Assembly: GCA_014360645.1 (NCBI GenBank)
Contig: JACIXD010000005.1
Coordinates: 211,358 to 275,357, forward strand
Origin: Actinomycetota bacterium
Lineage (GTDB): Bacteria > Actinomycetota > Geothermincolia > Geothermincolales > RBG-13-55-18
Direction: 5' to 3'
DNA length: 64,000 nt
A program made the position numbers and the translations under genes. Position 1 is the first letter of the stretch. Each line of letters starts with the position of its first letter. The notes below the pieces were generated by a model that was given only the letters and a program-made list of their open reading frames with translations, did no database searches and was not told the origin of the DNA. Shown here in pieces: positions 27,360-35,806 of the stretch.

Positions 27360-28778
27360 ATGGAGGAAACAGCGCGCATAGACGGCCATCTCGCAAAAAC
27401 GCTTTCCAGGTGGGAGCTGTTGGCCATCGGGTTGGGGGCGGTGATCGGATGGTCCTGGGTCATCTATTCGGGGATATGGAGCTCGGACGGGGGAACGCTC
27501 GGAGGCATCCTCGCTTTTGTGGCCTGCGGCCTGCTCTGCAGTTTTGTAGGCCTGGTATACGCCGAGCTCACATCCGCATTTCCTCGCGCTGGAGGGGAAG
27601 TCATTTTCGCTTTTGAGGGCATAGGTGAAAGGGCTGCCATTGCGGTGTCCTGGGGCATGATCCTTCTGTGGGGAGGACTGATAGTCATAGAAACATTGAT
27701 GTTTCCCGTAATACTGGAAGGCTTTGGCATTAATGTCCCCAAGTTCGGCGAACTGTACAGCATAGGAGGCTCCCCTGTCTATTTGAGTTATCTGCTGGTT
27801 TCGTTGTTGGGCAACGCTGTTTTTGCATGCTTGAATTTCCGTGGTGCTAAGATATCAGGTGTCTTTCAGACATTCGCCGTTGCCGTGCTCCTGATTGCCG
27901 CCCTGTTCTTTGCGGGCAGCGGCGTCATCAAGGGCTCGCCTCAGAACGCCAAACCTCTCTTTGGAGAACTGGATGGGCTGGCCTTGGTGTTTCTCATGGT
28001 GCCCGGGTTTTTATCCGGTTTCAACGCCATACCGCAAGCATCCGAGGAAACGGCGGTGAGCAGCAGAAGCATGGGGAGACTGGTGGTCTACACCGTTTGG
28101 GGATCCGTCCTCTTCTACGTGCTCATAATCCTCGGTCTTGGCTTTGCTGCCGACCTCACGCTGAGGTCTGGCGAAGGGCTGGTGGTCCTGGATGCCATCG
28201 ATCAGCTTTTCGGCGGTTCAGATGTCGCAAGGATTTTCGTCACCTTTGCAGCCTTGATGGGCATGCTGACGACGTGGAACGCGGCCTATATGGCCGGCAG
28301 CAGGCTCATCCTGGGACTTGCGCGCGCGAAGTTCATCCCGGAGAGGATAGCGGTGATACACCCGAAACACAGGACTCCCTCGCGCATCATCACCATGCTC
28401 TTCCTTTTCAGTACCGCCTTCTGTCTGCTCGGCACCAGCAAGGCCATCTATGTAGGGATTGTGAATATCTTTTCCCTGTTCCTGGTGGTGACTTGGATGT
28501 TGGTCTCGATATCTTTTCTCAGGCTGCGGTCGAGGAGGCCCGATCTGGAAAGGCCCTATCGAGTGCCTGCAGGGAAGTTTATAGGATGGGTGGCAACCAT
28601 TTTTGCCGCTGCGTATATCCTGGTATATACGCCTATAAGCCCGGGCGGCCTGAGCTGGGGTGAATGGCTGGCTACAGGGGTTATCATCTTGGTGATGATC
28701 ATCACTTATTTCGCTTGGAACGCCAGGAAAGGTTATCTTGCGCCCGAAGAAAGGAGGAGGAGGCTCACCGCGACATGA
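27360..28778 (+). CDS. APC-family amino-acid/acid permease
   Basis: 472 aa with about 12 hydrophobic helices. The N-terminus LSRWELLAIGLGAVIGWSW carries the APC TM1 glycine-rich break, and FNAIPQASEETAV (about residues 222-234) is the family's TM6-region motif. It would bring a small organic acid or amino acid into the cell for the upstream CoA-transferase. Transcription likely ends at the hairpin 28885-28910. Confidence 0.88.
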   Translation: MEETARIDGHLAKTLSRWELLAIGLGAVIGWSWVIYSGIWSSDGGTLGGILAFVACGLLCSFVGLVYAELTSAFPRAGGEVIFAFEGIGERAAIAVSWGMILLWGGLIVIETLMFPVILEGFGINVPKFGELYSIGGSPVYLSYLLVSLLGNAVFACLNFRGAKISGVFQTFAVAVLLIAALFFAGSGVIKGSPQNAKPLFGELDGLALVFLMVPGFLSGFNAIPQASEETAVSSRSMGRLVVYTVWGSVLFYVLIILGLGFAADLTLRSGEGLVVLDAIDQLFGGSDVARIFVTFAALMGMLTTWNAAYMAGSRLILGLARAKFIPERIAVIHPKHRTPSRIITMLFLFSTAFCLLGTSKAIYVGIVNIFSLFLVVTWMLVSISFLRLRSRRPDLERPYRVPAGKFIGWVATIFAAAYILVYTPISPGGLSWGEWLATGVIILVMIITYFAWNARKGYLAPEERRRRLTAT

Positions 28779-28873
28779 TGTTCGATGCAGAAATGCATGG
28801 GATAGCTGATACTTGCCCGGGCTATCCGTATATATAACTGGAAGCTTTCGACCATATCCTGATCAGGATGGGA

Positions 28874-29551
28874 TCAGGTATTTGCCGGGGGTTTCCCCCG
28901 GGCTTTTTTTGAAACGTTCTTTTTCGAAGAAGCCGGTTTCACCTCGCGATCCTGCCTCGCTTTCAAGCCATTGAGCATGACATCGGCTATCTTGGCGAAG
29001 ACGAGCTCGACATCTCCGAGTTGTCTGAAGAGAGTGTCGTAGAAAGCAATGGTCAACTCGCTGAACCCGAGCAACATATATGAGGTTACGACGGGGTCGA
29101 CATCACGGAACACACCCTCCTCAATGCACTTCTTAACCAGGTCCTCTACGAGCTGGTAATACTCCTGCAGGACCGAAGCCGCGGTACCTGCGAAATGACG
29201 GTTGTCGCCGAAAAACGAGGTGATCCAGAGCTGGGCCAGTTCTTTATGCCTGACTCCCAGGAGAACATCGAGTTTAAGCAGCTCGACGAGCGCTTCCAGG
29301 CTATCTCCTTCCGACTCGACTATTGCCTTCGCCTTTTCCATCCATGCGTCATTGCTTTCGCGCAGGGCCTGAATATAGAGGTCTTCTTTGTTCTTGAAAT
29401 AGAGATATATGGTGCCCTTACCGATACCGCTCATTTCGGCGATGTGGTTGATGTTCGCTCTCTGGTAGCCTTTTTTTACGAATTCTTTGGCCGCCGTTTC
29501 GATTATCTTCTTCCTCTTCTTGTCTCTAGAATCGGATTTTATACCGGCCAT
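28874..29551 (-). CDS. TetR/AcrR-family regulator of the cassette
   Basis: 225 aa. The helix-turn-helix is KKIIETAAKEFVKKGYQRAN ... IAEMSGIGKGTIYLYFKNKEDLY (about residues 14-60). The ligand domain is generic, and the C-terminal tail is Lys/Arg-rich (SKKNVSKKARGKPP). Convergent to the permease gene; its own 3' end contains the terminator at 28885-28910. It probably represses the promoter at 25134 through the palindrome at 25161, an inference from context. Confidence 0.88.
   Translation of the reverse strand: MAGIKSDSRDKKRKKIIETAAKEFVKKGYQRANINHIAEMSGIGKGTIYLYFKNKEDLYIQALRESNDAWMEKAKAIVESEGDSLEALVELLKLDVLLGVRHKELAQLWITSFFGDNRHFAGTAASVLQEYYQLVEDLVKKCIEEGVFRDVDPVVTSYMLLGFSELTIAFYDTLFRQLGDVELVFAKIADVMLNGLKARQDREVKPASSKKNVSKKARGKPPANT
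28885..28910 (+). terminator. Terminator of the permease cassette
   Basis: CCGGGGG (28885-28891), loop TTT, CCCCCGG (28895-28901), GC, then seven T (28904-28910). It lies inside the last codons of the convergent TetR gene. Confidence 0.8.
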
Positions 29552-29663
29552 CCCATCTCCTCTCCATCATGAAAGATTATACGACATACGACTTGTTGTG
29601 ATGAGGCACGGGGCCATGCAATCGTGGGTAAGGCCGGCCAGTGTCGGCACATATCCCTCCTGC

Positions 29664-31853
29664 CTATTCCTCCATGACCACGCGCACGTCGCCCTGCTTG
29701 TCGATGACGCTGAAGACGGTGACCTCTTCCTCGCGGCGGAAGAGTAAAGACAGCCTAGCCTGACCTACGCGCAGGTTGCGCAGGGTGACCTTCTCCAGCC
29801 AGGGAGGGAGGCAGGGGTTGTTGACGTAGAGCACACCCTTGGCGGCGTCAGGGGAGAGCCCCAGCAGCGACTGCAGGATGAGGAATATGGCGCCGGATGC
29901 CCATGCCTGGGGGCTGCACGCCACGGGGTAGGGAACGGGTTCGGCGAAACGCCCCCGCCTGAAGCCGCAAAAGAGCTCCGGCAGGCGCAGGTCGTTCATG
30001 CTCACGGCGGCTCGATAGATCCCCTCCACCACCCCCAGGAGGGCGTCGCGCTCGCCGTAGCGCTTGACGCCCTTGAGGATGATGGCGTTGTCGTGCGGCC
30101 AGATGCTGCCGTTATGGTAACTTATGGGATTGTAGTAGAACTCGCGCGTGCTCAGGGTGCGGATGCCCCAGCCCGAGAACATGTCGTTGTCGGTGAGGCG
30201 CGCGATGACCCGGTGCGCACGCTCCGGCGCCGGCAGGCCGGTGAAGAGCAAGTGCCCCCCGTTGGAGGACACCGCGCGCACGGGCCTTTTCTCCCCGTCC
30301 AGCGCGATGACGTAGAACCCAAGCTCCTCGTCCCAGAAGAGCTCCTCCACGCGGCGGCGCAGCTCCTCCGCCTCCCCCACCAGCCGCTTCCCCTTCTCCA
30401 GATCACCCTGGAAGATGTAGAGTTCTCCCAGTCGGCGCTTGGCGTAATAGACGTATCCCTGGGTCTCCACCGTGGCCACGGGCGGGCAGGGGAGCCTACC
30501 CCCGGGCAGGAGAATGGAGTCCCCGGAATCTTTCCAGAACTGGTTGGTGAGACCCCTCTCGCTGCGGCGGCTGTATTCCACCAGGCCGTCGCCGTCCAGG
30601 TCTCCGTACTCGTCGATCCACCGCAGCGCCGCTTCCACGTTATCCTCCAGGGCGTTGAAGGTGTCCATGTCGTCGGTCCATTTCAGGTACTCGGTGAGCA
30701 GGAGGAGGAAAAGGGGCGTGGAATCAACGGAGCCGTAGTAGGGGGTATGGGGGATCTCCCCTCTCCGCGCCATCTCGCCCTGCCTGATCTCGTGCAGGAT
30801 CTTACCCGGCTCCTCGTCCCGCCAGTCGTCCACCTCTCTGCCCTGGAAGGCGGCGAGGAAGTGGAGGCTGTCGCGCGCCAGGTCCGGCTTGAGCATGAGG
30901 GCCTCATAGCAGGTGATGAGGGCGTCTCGCCCGAAAGGCGCCGAGTACCACGGCACTCCCCCCACGATGATATCCCCGTAGCGGGTGCGGGTGTGCAGGG
31001 CCCTGAGATCGCGCACGCTGCGCTGGATGATGAGGTCGAAGACGTTATTGTCGGTATCGATGCGGGTGGCCGGCTCCACCCATTCCTCGTAGGAACGGCG
31101 GAGATCGGCGCGGGCTTCGCTGAAACCGACCAGCTCCTTTTCCTCCCCTTCCTCCAGGGGGATCACGTGAAGCTCGAGGAGCTCCAACTCGTACTGGTTG
31201 AGGAGGAAATGGAAGGTCACCTCTACCCCCGCCCGTCCCAGCCGCCATCCGTCGGGCCGGCGCGAGAAGACGATGCGCGTGCTGCGCCGCATGCGGTCGG
31301 TGCCGGTGTAGGAGAGCACGAAGGCGCCGTTCTCCACCCGGGGGCGGTGCAGGCGGCCGCGTTTCTCCCGGCGCATGCCGCGCACCTCGAAGATGTCCGC
31401 GAAGTCGGAGGTGAAGGCGAGGCTGAAGCTGAGGTGCACGGGGGCTATATGATAGTTGCGGATATAGAGCCGTTCGATGAGCCCGTTGCGGATGAGCCGG
31501 CTGCGCCGGATGCTCACGGAGTCCTGCGGGATCACCGCCTCGCCGTCGGAGATGATGTCGGGGTTGGAGAGGTGGATGTTGGCCATATACCCGCGCTCCA
31601 CGGAGGAGGAGAGGAACAGCGGGGGCATGCCCTCCACCCGCGTCTCCAGGCTGGAGAGGAAACGGGTGTCGCGGTAATAGAGGCCCAGTCCGGCCCGGTT
31701 GCCGTGGGACATGTCCCCGTTCTCATAGGTGTAGAGGAAGTACTCTCCCTCCTTGATGATCAGGGACTGCCGGGGCACCTCGCTGACGATGAAGGGTAAC
31801 CCGCCGCTGCTCTCGAGACACAGGGAACCTTCACCCGGGACCATCTCCTCCAT
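29664..31853 (-). CDS. Glycogen-debranching-type amylo-alpha-1,6-glucosidase
   Basis: About 729 aa. The N-terminal GDE_N-bis-like beta domain (FIVSEVPRQSLIIKEGEYFLYTYENGDM, RDTRFLSSLE) is followed by an (alpha/alpha)6 barrel with YSAPFGRDALITCYEAL, FWKDSGDSILLPGG and YHNGSIWPHDNAIILKG, the GH63/GH133-like debranching layout. It likely trims alpha-linked storage or osmolyte glucans. The start is uncertain: ATG at 31853, 31844 and 31880 are all possible, and a short duplicated segment (GAGATGGTCCCGGG) lies at this spot. Divergent from the GT4 gene. Confidence 0.85.
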   Translation of the reverse strand: MEEMVPGEGSLCLESSGGLPFIVSEVPRQSLIIKEGEYFLYTYENGDMSHGNRAGLGLYYRDTRFLSSLETRVEGMPPLFLSSSVERGYMANIHLSNPDIISDGEAVIPQDSVSIRRSRLIRNGLIERLYIRNYHIAPVHLSFSLAFTSDFADIFEVRGMRREKRGRLHRPRVENGAFVLSYTGTDRMRRSTRIVFSRRPDGWRLGRAGVEVTFHFLLNQYELELLELHVIPLEEGEEKELVGFSEARADLRRSYEEWVEPATRIDTDNNVFDLIIQRSVRDLRALHTRTRYGDIIVGGVPWYSAPFGRDALITCYEALMLKPDLARDSLHFLAAFQGREVDDWRDEEPGKILHEIRQGEMARRGEIPHTPYYGSVDSTPLFLLLLTEYLKWTDDMDTFNALEDNVEAALRWIDEYGDLDGDGLVEYSRRSERGLTNQFWKDSGDSILLPGGRLPCPPVATVETQGYVYYAKRRLGELYIFQGDLEKGKRLVGEAEELRRRVEELFWDEELGFYVIALDGEKRPVRAVSSNGGHLLFTGLPAPERAHRVIARLTDNDMFSGWGIRTLSTREFYYNPISYHNGSIWPHDNAIILKGVKRYGERDALLGVVEGIYRAAVSMNDLRLPELFCGFRRGRFAEPVPYPVACSPQAWASGAIFLILQSLLGLSPDAAKGVLYVNNPCLPPWLEKVTLRNLRVGQARLSLLFRREEEVTVFSVIDKQGDVRVVMEE

Positions 31854-32449
31854 CACCTGCCTCGAGCAAGTGGCCCGCATGGTGTCGCCGCTCGCGACCC
31901 TCCCGGGACCATCTCCTTCATAACCCGCCGTAACCCCCCTGCGCGGGCGGGAGGACCGGTACAACGAACTCTGCCCCCGCTCCCGCAGTAACATCCATAA
32001 CCTGTCGTCACACTCCTAGCGGGACTCCCGCCCCCGAAGAATACGCGATATCTACAGGGATACACAGAACGCGGCCGCGGTCAAGGTGGTCTGCCCGGCC
32101 CGGAGCCCTCTCTTTCCACGGCACGATAACGCCATCATTCCCGGTTTTTCGCACCGGCAAACCCCGCCCTTTCCCCGTCTGGGAACTTGGGAGGACTCCT
32201 CGCCGTCGGAGTTTAACGAAAGCGTCCCGTGGAAAGAATGGTATTTGAACGGGATTCAATCGGGTTCTCCGAGAGCTTCCAGGTTACAAACGCGGCGGTG
32301 CCGTTTCTATGGATTCCGATGATGCCCGTGGAATCGGGAAACGGATAGGGAAACGGAATCCGGAAACGGAATGACGATGGGGTAACCATGTTGGCGGAAG
32401 TGAGTTTACCTGATGGGCATATAGAACGCGTAAAAGGAGGTCGATCGGA
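31854..32449. other. Divergent intergenic region
   Basis: No gene. Includes a short tandem repeat of GGAAACGGA (about 32336-32372) and the start-proximal duplication GAGATGGTCCCGGG near 31900 that copies the debranching-enzyme start region. Confidence 0.5.
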
Positions 32450-33517
32450 TTGCGTATCGCCATGGTGGCGCCGGTATGGATACCCATCCCCCCCGATGGA
32501 TACGGGGGGATAGAGAGAGTGCTCAAGCTGCTGGTCGACGAACTGGTGGATCGGGGCGAGGAGGTGACCCTTTTCGCGGCGGGCGATTGCAGGACCCGCG
32601 CCCGGCAGCGCATCGTGCTCGAACATGCTCCCACGCAGCATATGGGCGAGACCCTTTTCGACGCCCTCCACGTGGGGCAGGCCTACCGGGAGATCAGCGC
32701 CGGCGGTTTCGACATCGTCCACGACCATTCCGGCTTCCTGGGCCCGGCCTTCGCCGGCCTGCTGCCGCTGCCCGTGGTCCATACCCTCCACGGGCCCTTC
32801 ACCCGCGACACGCGGCTCTTTTACGAGAACTTCAAGAACGACTGCTGGTACGTGGCCATCAGCCGCAAGCAGATGGACGGGTGCCCGGGCCTGAACTACT
32901 TGGGAGTGGTGCCCAACGGGGTGGACGTCGAGGAGTACCGCCTCCAGGGGGAGAAGGATGACTACCTGGTCTGCGTGAGCCGCATATGCGAAGCCAAGGG
33001 TACGGAGAACGCCGTGCGCCTGGCCCTTAAGACGGGCCACCGCATCCTCCTGGCGGGAAAGATCGACCCCGGGGCGGACCGGGAATATTTCGAGACGCGC
33101 GTGAAGCCGCTCCTGGACGGCGAGCGCGCCGTCTACCTGGGGGAGGTGTCCCAGGAGGAGAAGGTGCGGCTGGTATCGCGAGCCCGCGCCTTCATCTTCC
33201 CCATCCAGTGGGAGGAGCCCTTCGGCCTGGTGATGGCCGAAGCCCTGGCGTGCGGTACGCCGGTGCTGGCCACGCGCTGGGGGGCGGTGCCCGAGGTGGT
33301 GGAACACGGGGTGACCGGGTTCCTCGCCGATACCCCCGAGGAGCTAGAGCCCTACCTGGAACGTATTGACGAGATAGACCCGGCGGCCTGCCGGCGCGCG
33401 GCGGAGGAGCGCTTCAGCCCGCGCGCCATGGCCGACAGCTATCTCGAGATATACCGCAAAGCCCTGGAGGCGGAGGCCCTAATGGGGTCAGATCTTCGAT
33501 CTTCGATCATGACATGA
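32450..33517 (+). CDS. Glycosyltransferase family 4 protein
   Basis: 355 aa. IPPDGYGGIERVLKLLVDEL near the N-terminus, FDIVHDHSGFLGP (about residues 84-96), VVPNGVDVEEY and the GT4 donor motif EEPFGLVMAEALACGTPVLA (about 253-272) are clear. TTG at 32450 follows AAGGAGGT by eight bases. The last residues, GSDLRSSIMT, are translated from an inserted palindromic element (33483 on), so the native C-terminus has been replaced. Pairing with the debranching enzyme suggests glucan or glycosyl-solute metabolism. Confidence 0.9.
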   Translation: MRIAMVAPVWIPIPPDGYGGIERVLKLLVDELVDRGEEVTLFAAGDCRTRARQRIVLEHAPTQHMGETLFDALHVGQAYREISAGGFDIVHDHSGFLGPAFAGLLPLPVVHTLHGPFTRDTRLFYENFKNDCWYVAISRKQMDGCPGLNYLGVVPNGVDVEEYRLQGEKDDYLVCVSRICEAKGTENAVRLALKTGHRILLAGKIDPGADREYFETRVKPLLDGERAVYLGEVSQEEKVRLVSRARAFIFPIQWEEPFGLVMAEALACGTPVLATRWGAVPEVVEHGVTGFLADTPEELEPYLERIDEIDPAACRRAAEERFSPRAMADSYLEIYRKALEAEALMGSDLRSSIMT

Positions 33518-33569
33518 CCGAATGTCTTCCCCCGGCCTCCCTCCATCAAAGATCGAAGATGCGACCCCA
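33483..33569. repeat. Palindromic element, two arms (copy 2)
   Basis: Left arm begins TGGGGTCAGATCTTCGATCT at 33483; right arm ends GAAGATGCGACCCCA at 33569. About 25-bp arms with three mismatches enclose about 37 bp. It starts inside the glycosyltransferase reading frame and supplies its stop. Confidence 0.85.
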
Positions 33570-33670
33570 AAGCTCACCTGGTATGGTGAAAAGGAACGGG
33601 GCCCGGTCCCGGTGGAGGTAGAGCGGCGTGGGGACCGGGCACAGGGAATGCTGGGCAAGGGAGGAAGGTC

Positions 33671-34828
33671 TTGCACTACGACGCGATGGTCATCGGGGCG
33701 GGTCCAGCCGGCTGCATGGCGGCCCGCACCTTGACGCGGGCGGGCTTTAAGGTGCTGCTGCTGGAGAAGGAGAGGATACCCAGGGACAAGGCCTGCGGTG
33801 GGTTCCTGCCCCCCGGCGCGGTTCGGATGGTGGAGGAATCCTTCGGCCCCATACCCGCCGACTGCCTAGCGCAGGATCCGGAGATGCTGGGTGCCCGCCT
33901 GCTGTGCGAGGGAGGAGGGGAATACGAGCTGCCTTTCCCCTCTCCCGGGCTCGCGGTGGACCGCCGCCGTTTCGACGCCTTTCTGGCCGAGGAGTGCGGC
34001 GCCGAGCTCAGGGATGGCAGGGAGGTCGAGGAGTTCACCGCCCTGCGGTTCAACGTGCACCTGGTGGCCGTGGGGGAGGAGGGGCGCGAGGAACTGTCGT
34101 CCACCTACCTGGTGGCGGCGGACGGCGCCGATTCCCTTTCCCTGCGCCTGCTGCGTCCGGAGTTTCACCGCCTGTACGCCGTCCCCGCCCTGGGGTACGG
34201 CATGCTGGTGAGCGGCGAGGGGGATCTGGACTGGGACCCGCGCTGGATGGGGCTGGCCTTGCTGCGCAGGGGCAGCGGCCTGGCACGCTTCTTCAGGCGC
34301 GGCGACCTGGTGGTGTTGGCGGTGAACATCATGCCTGGCAGGGAATGGAAAGTGGAGCTGGACCGACTCATGGTCTTCCTGCGCGAGCGGGTGGGCCTGC
34401 GTATGGAGGGGGAGATGGTGCGCAGGACGGCGGCCTCCAACCGTATGGGGTCGGCGGGCCACTACAACCTGGGCGCGGGATGCGCGTTGCTGGCGGGGGA
34501 GGCGGCCGGGCTGCTGGATCCCTGGGGGTTCGGCATCAGGCTGGCCCTGGAGAGCGGCCGTGTGGCGGCGGAATCCCTGGTGGAGAGCGCGGGGGAGCGC
34601 ATCACTCCCCACGTGCGCTACCGCTACCGCATGCGGGGGATCCTGGAGAGGGAGGCCGGCCAGCGCAAGAAACTAGGCGGGCTGGTTGGCGAACTCGACA
34701 CCTCCTCCCTCTCCTCAGGGAAGAACGCCCGCCGCGATTTTAATGGGGTCAGATCTTCGATCTTCGGTCACGACAGAACCCAGCGCCTTTCCCTTGCATC
34801 CCGACTCCATCGAAGATCGAAGATGTGA
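33671..34828 (+). CDS. Geranylgeranyl-reductase-like FAD oxidoreductase
   Basis: 385 aa. The FAD Rossmann motif VIGAGPAGCMAARTL (residues 7-21), KACGGFLPPGAV (about 40-51), VAADGADSLSLR and LAGEAAGLLDPWGFGIRLALESG (about 276-298) match the geranylgeranyl reductase / flavin monooxygenase-like family, which often saturates isoprenoid lipids. TTG at 33671 follows GGAGGAAGG. The final 30 residues, from NGVRSSIFG to RRSKM, come from a palindromic element, and the stop lies in its right arm. Confidence 0.88.
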   Translation: MHYDAMVIGAGPAGCMAARTLTRAGFKVLLLEKERIPRDKACGGFLPPGAVRMVEESFGPIPADCLAQDPEMLGARLLCEGGGEYELPFPSPGLAVDRRRFDAFLAEECGAELRDGREVEEFTALRFNVHLVAVGEEGREELSSTYLVAADGADSLSLRLLRPEFHRLYAVPALGYGMLVSGEGDLDWDPRWMGLALLRRGSGLARFFRRGDLVVLAVNIMPGREWKVELDRLMVFLRERVGLRMEGEMVRRTAASNRMGSAGHYNLGAGCALLAGEAAGLLDPWGFGIRLALESGRVAAESLVESAGERITPHVRYRYRMRGILEREAGQRKKLGGLVGELDTSSLSSGKNARRDFNGVRSSIFGHDRTQRLSLASRLHRRSKM

Positions 34829-34833
34829 CCCCA
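34744..34833. repeat. Palindromic element, two arms (copy 3)
   Basis: Left arm TGGGGTCAGATCTTCGATCT from 34744; right arm ends CGAAGATGTGACCCCA at 34833, 90 bp in all. It lies between two convergent genes and encodes the C-terminal tail and stop of both: TGA at 34826-34828 on the plus strand and TGA at 34749-34751 on the minus strand. Confidence 0.9.
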
Positions 34834-35552
34834 CCTAGCTGGTCGGGGCCCCTGGTCACCAACGTCCAGATCGCTCCCGCGACACTCTTGAGGGCCTGCA
34901 TGGCCAGCTTTTCCCGCAGCCCCGGCACCTCGAGGCGTGGGGGGAATTCTCCCGGCGTGGCCTGCGGGGAAGGCTTGCTCGCCTCGCGGCGTGCGAGGGG
35001 CAGCTCGATCACCGCCCGGCAACAGGGGTCGCCTCGCGAAAGCAGCTCGGTTATCTCCGGAATCTTGAGGTCTGGGTTGAGCGCGGAGAAAGTCCCCGCC
35101 TCCATGGCCACCATGAGCTCGGAGCAGACCTCGGGGCAGCGCTCGAGCTCCCGCGCGGCGGGACAGTAGCGCTCCTCCTTCACCGCGCGCCCCCGGGTCT
35201 CCTCGGTCCAGATCCCCCTCACCCCCACCAGCCCGTCCTCGTAGTCGAGTACGCGCCCCAGGCTGCGCGCGTCGTAGGGATCGATATCCAGGGCCTCGCG
35301 CAGGATGGGCGCACGGTCCTCGCCGATACGGTAGAAGACGTACTGCAGGGCACGCACCCCGCGTTCCCCAAAGCGGGCGTGGAGCTCGGGCAGCAGCCAC
35401 GCCAGGCTGCGCATGGTGATGCGCATGGGCACCTCGCGGTGCCAGGAGGGATCCAGGAGTTCCGCGGGCTTCGGATGCAGGGACCAAGCCGCCGCCCCGT
35501 AAGCGACCATGCCGAGGACCACAGCCCTTTTGACTTTCCTGTACACTCCCAT
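34749..35552 (-). CDS. ATC-hydrolase-like (L-2-amino-thiazoline-4-carboxylate hydrolase family) protein
   Basis: 267 aa. GIWTEETRGRAVKEERYCPA and CSELMVAMEAGTFSALNPDL followed by LSRGDPCCRAVIE resemble the ATC_hydrolase family, whose founder opens a thiazoline ring on the way to cysteine; most relatives are uncharacterised. ATG at 35552 is chosen with GGGGAGGGAG upstream; one two codons earlier is possible. The C-terminal tail from GGVTSSIFDG to RRSKI is encoded by palindromic element copy 3. Confidence 0.65.
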   Translation of the reverse strand: MGVYRKVKRAVVLGMVAYGAAAWSLHPKPAELLDPSWHREVPMRITMRSLAWLLPELHARFGERGVRALQYVFYRIGEDRAPILREALDIDPYDARSLGRVLDYEDGLVGVRGIWTEETRGRAVKEERYCPAARELERCPEVCSELMVAMEAGTFSALNPDLKIPEITELLSRGDPCCRAVIELPLARREASKPSPQATPGEFPPRLEVPGLREKLAMQALKSVAGAIWTLVTRGPDQLGGVTSSIFDGVGMQGKGAGFCRDRRSKI

Positions 35553-35611
35553 CTCCATCTCCCTCCCCTTACGGCAGGCCCCAACCACCTCCTGTAGGGA
35601 TTATAACCGGG

Positions 35612-35752
35612 TGGGGTCGTATCTTCGATCTTCAATCATGATATTCCGGCAATAGGAGTAATAGAGGTCACTTATCCAATCTTCGAATACATACGACAGA
35701 GTGTTTACCCCAGGCCTCTCGACGCAATCGAAGATGAAAGATACGAACCCGC
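35612..35752. repeat. Degenerate palindromic element (copy 4)
   Basis: Left arm TGGGGTCGTATCTTCGATCT from 35612; right arm GAAGATGAAAGATACGAACCC ends near 35750. The centre is longer (about 85 bp) and carries an extra ATCTTCGAAT piece, so this copy is older or composite. It sits upstream of the ATC-hydrolase-like gene. Confidence 0.65.
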
Positions 35753-35806
35753 GCTACCGCTTTCCACACAAGTCGAAGTCTGTGGAGACAACCCCTCCCG
35801 GTCGCC

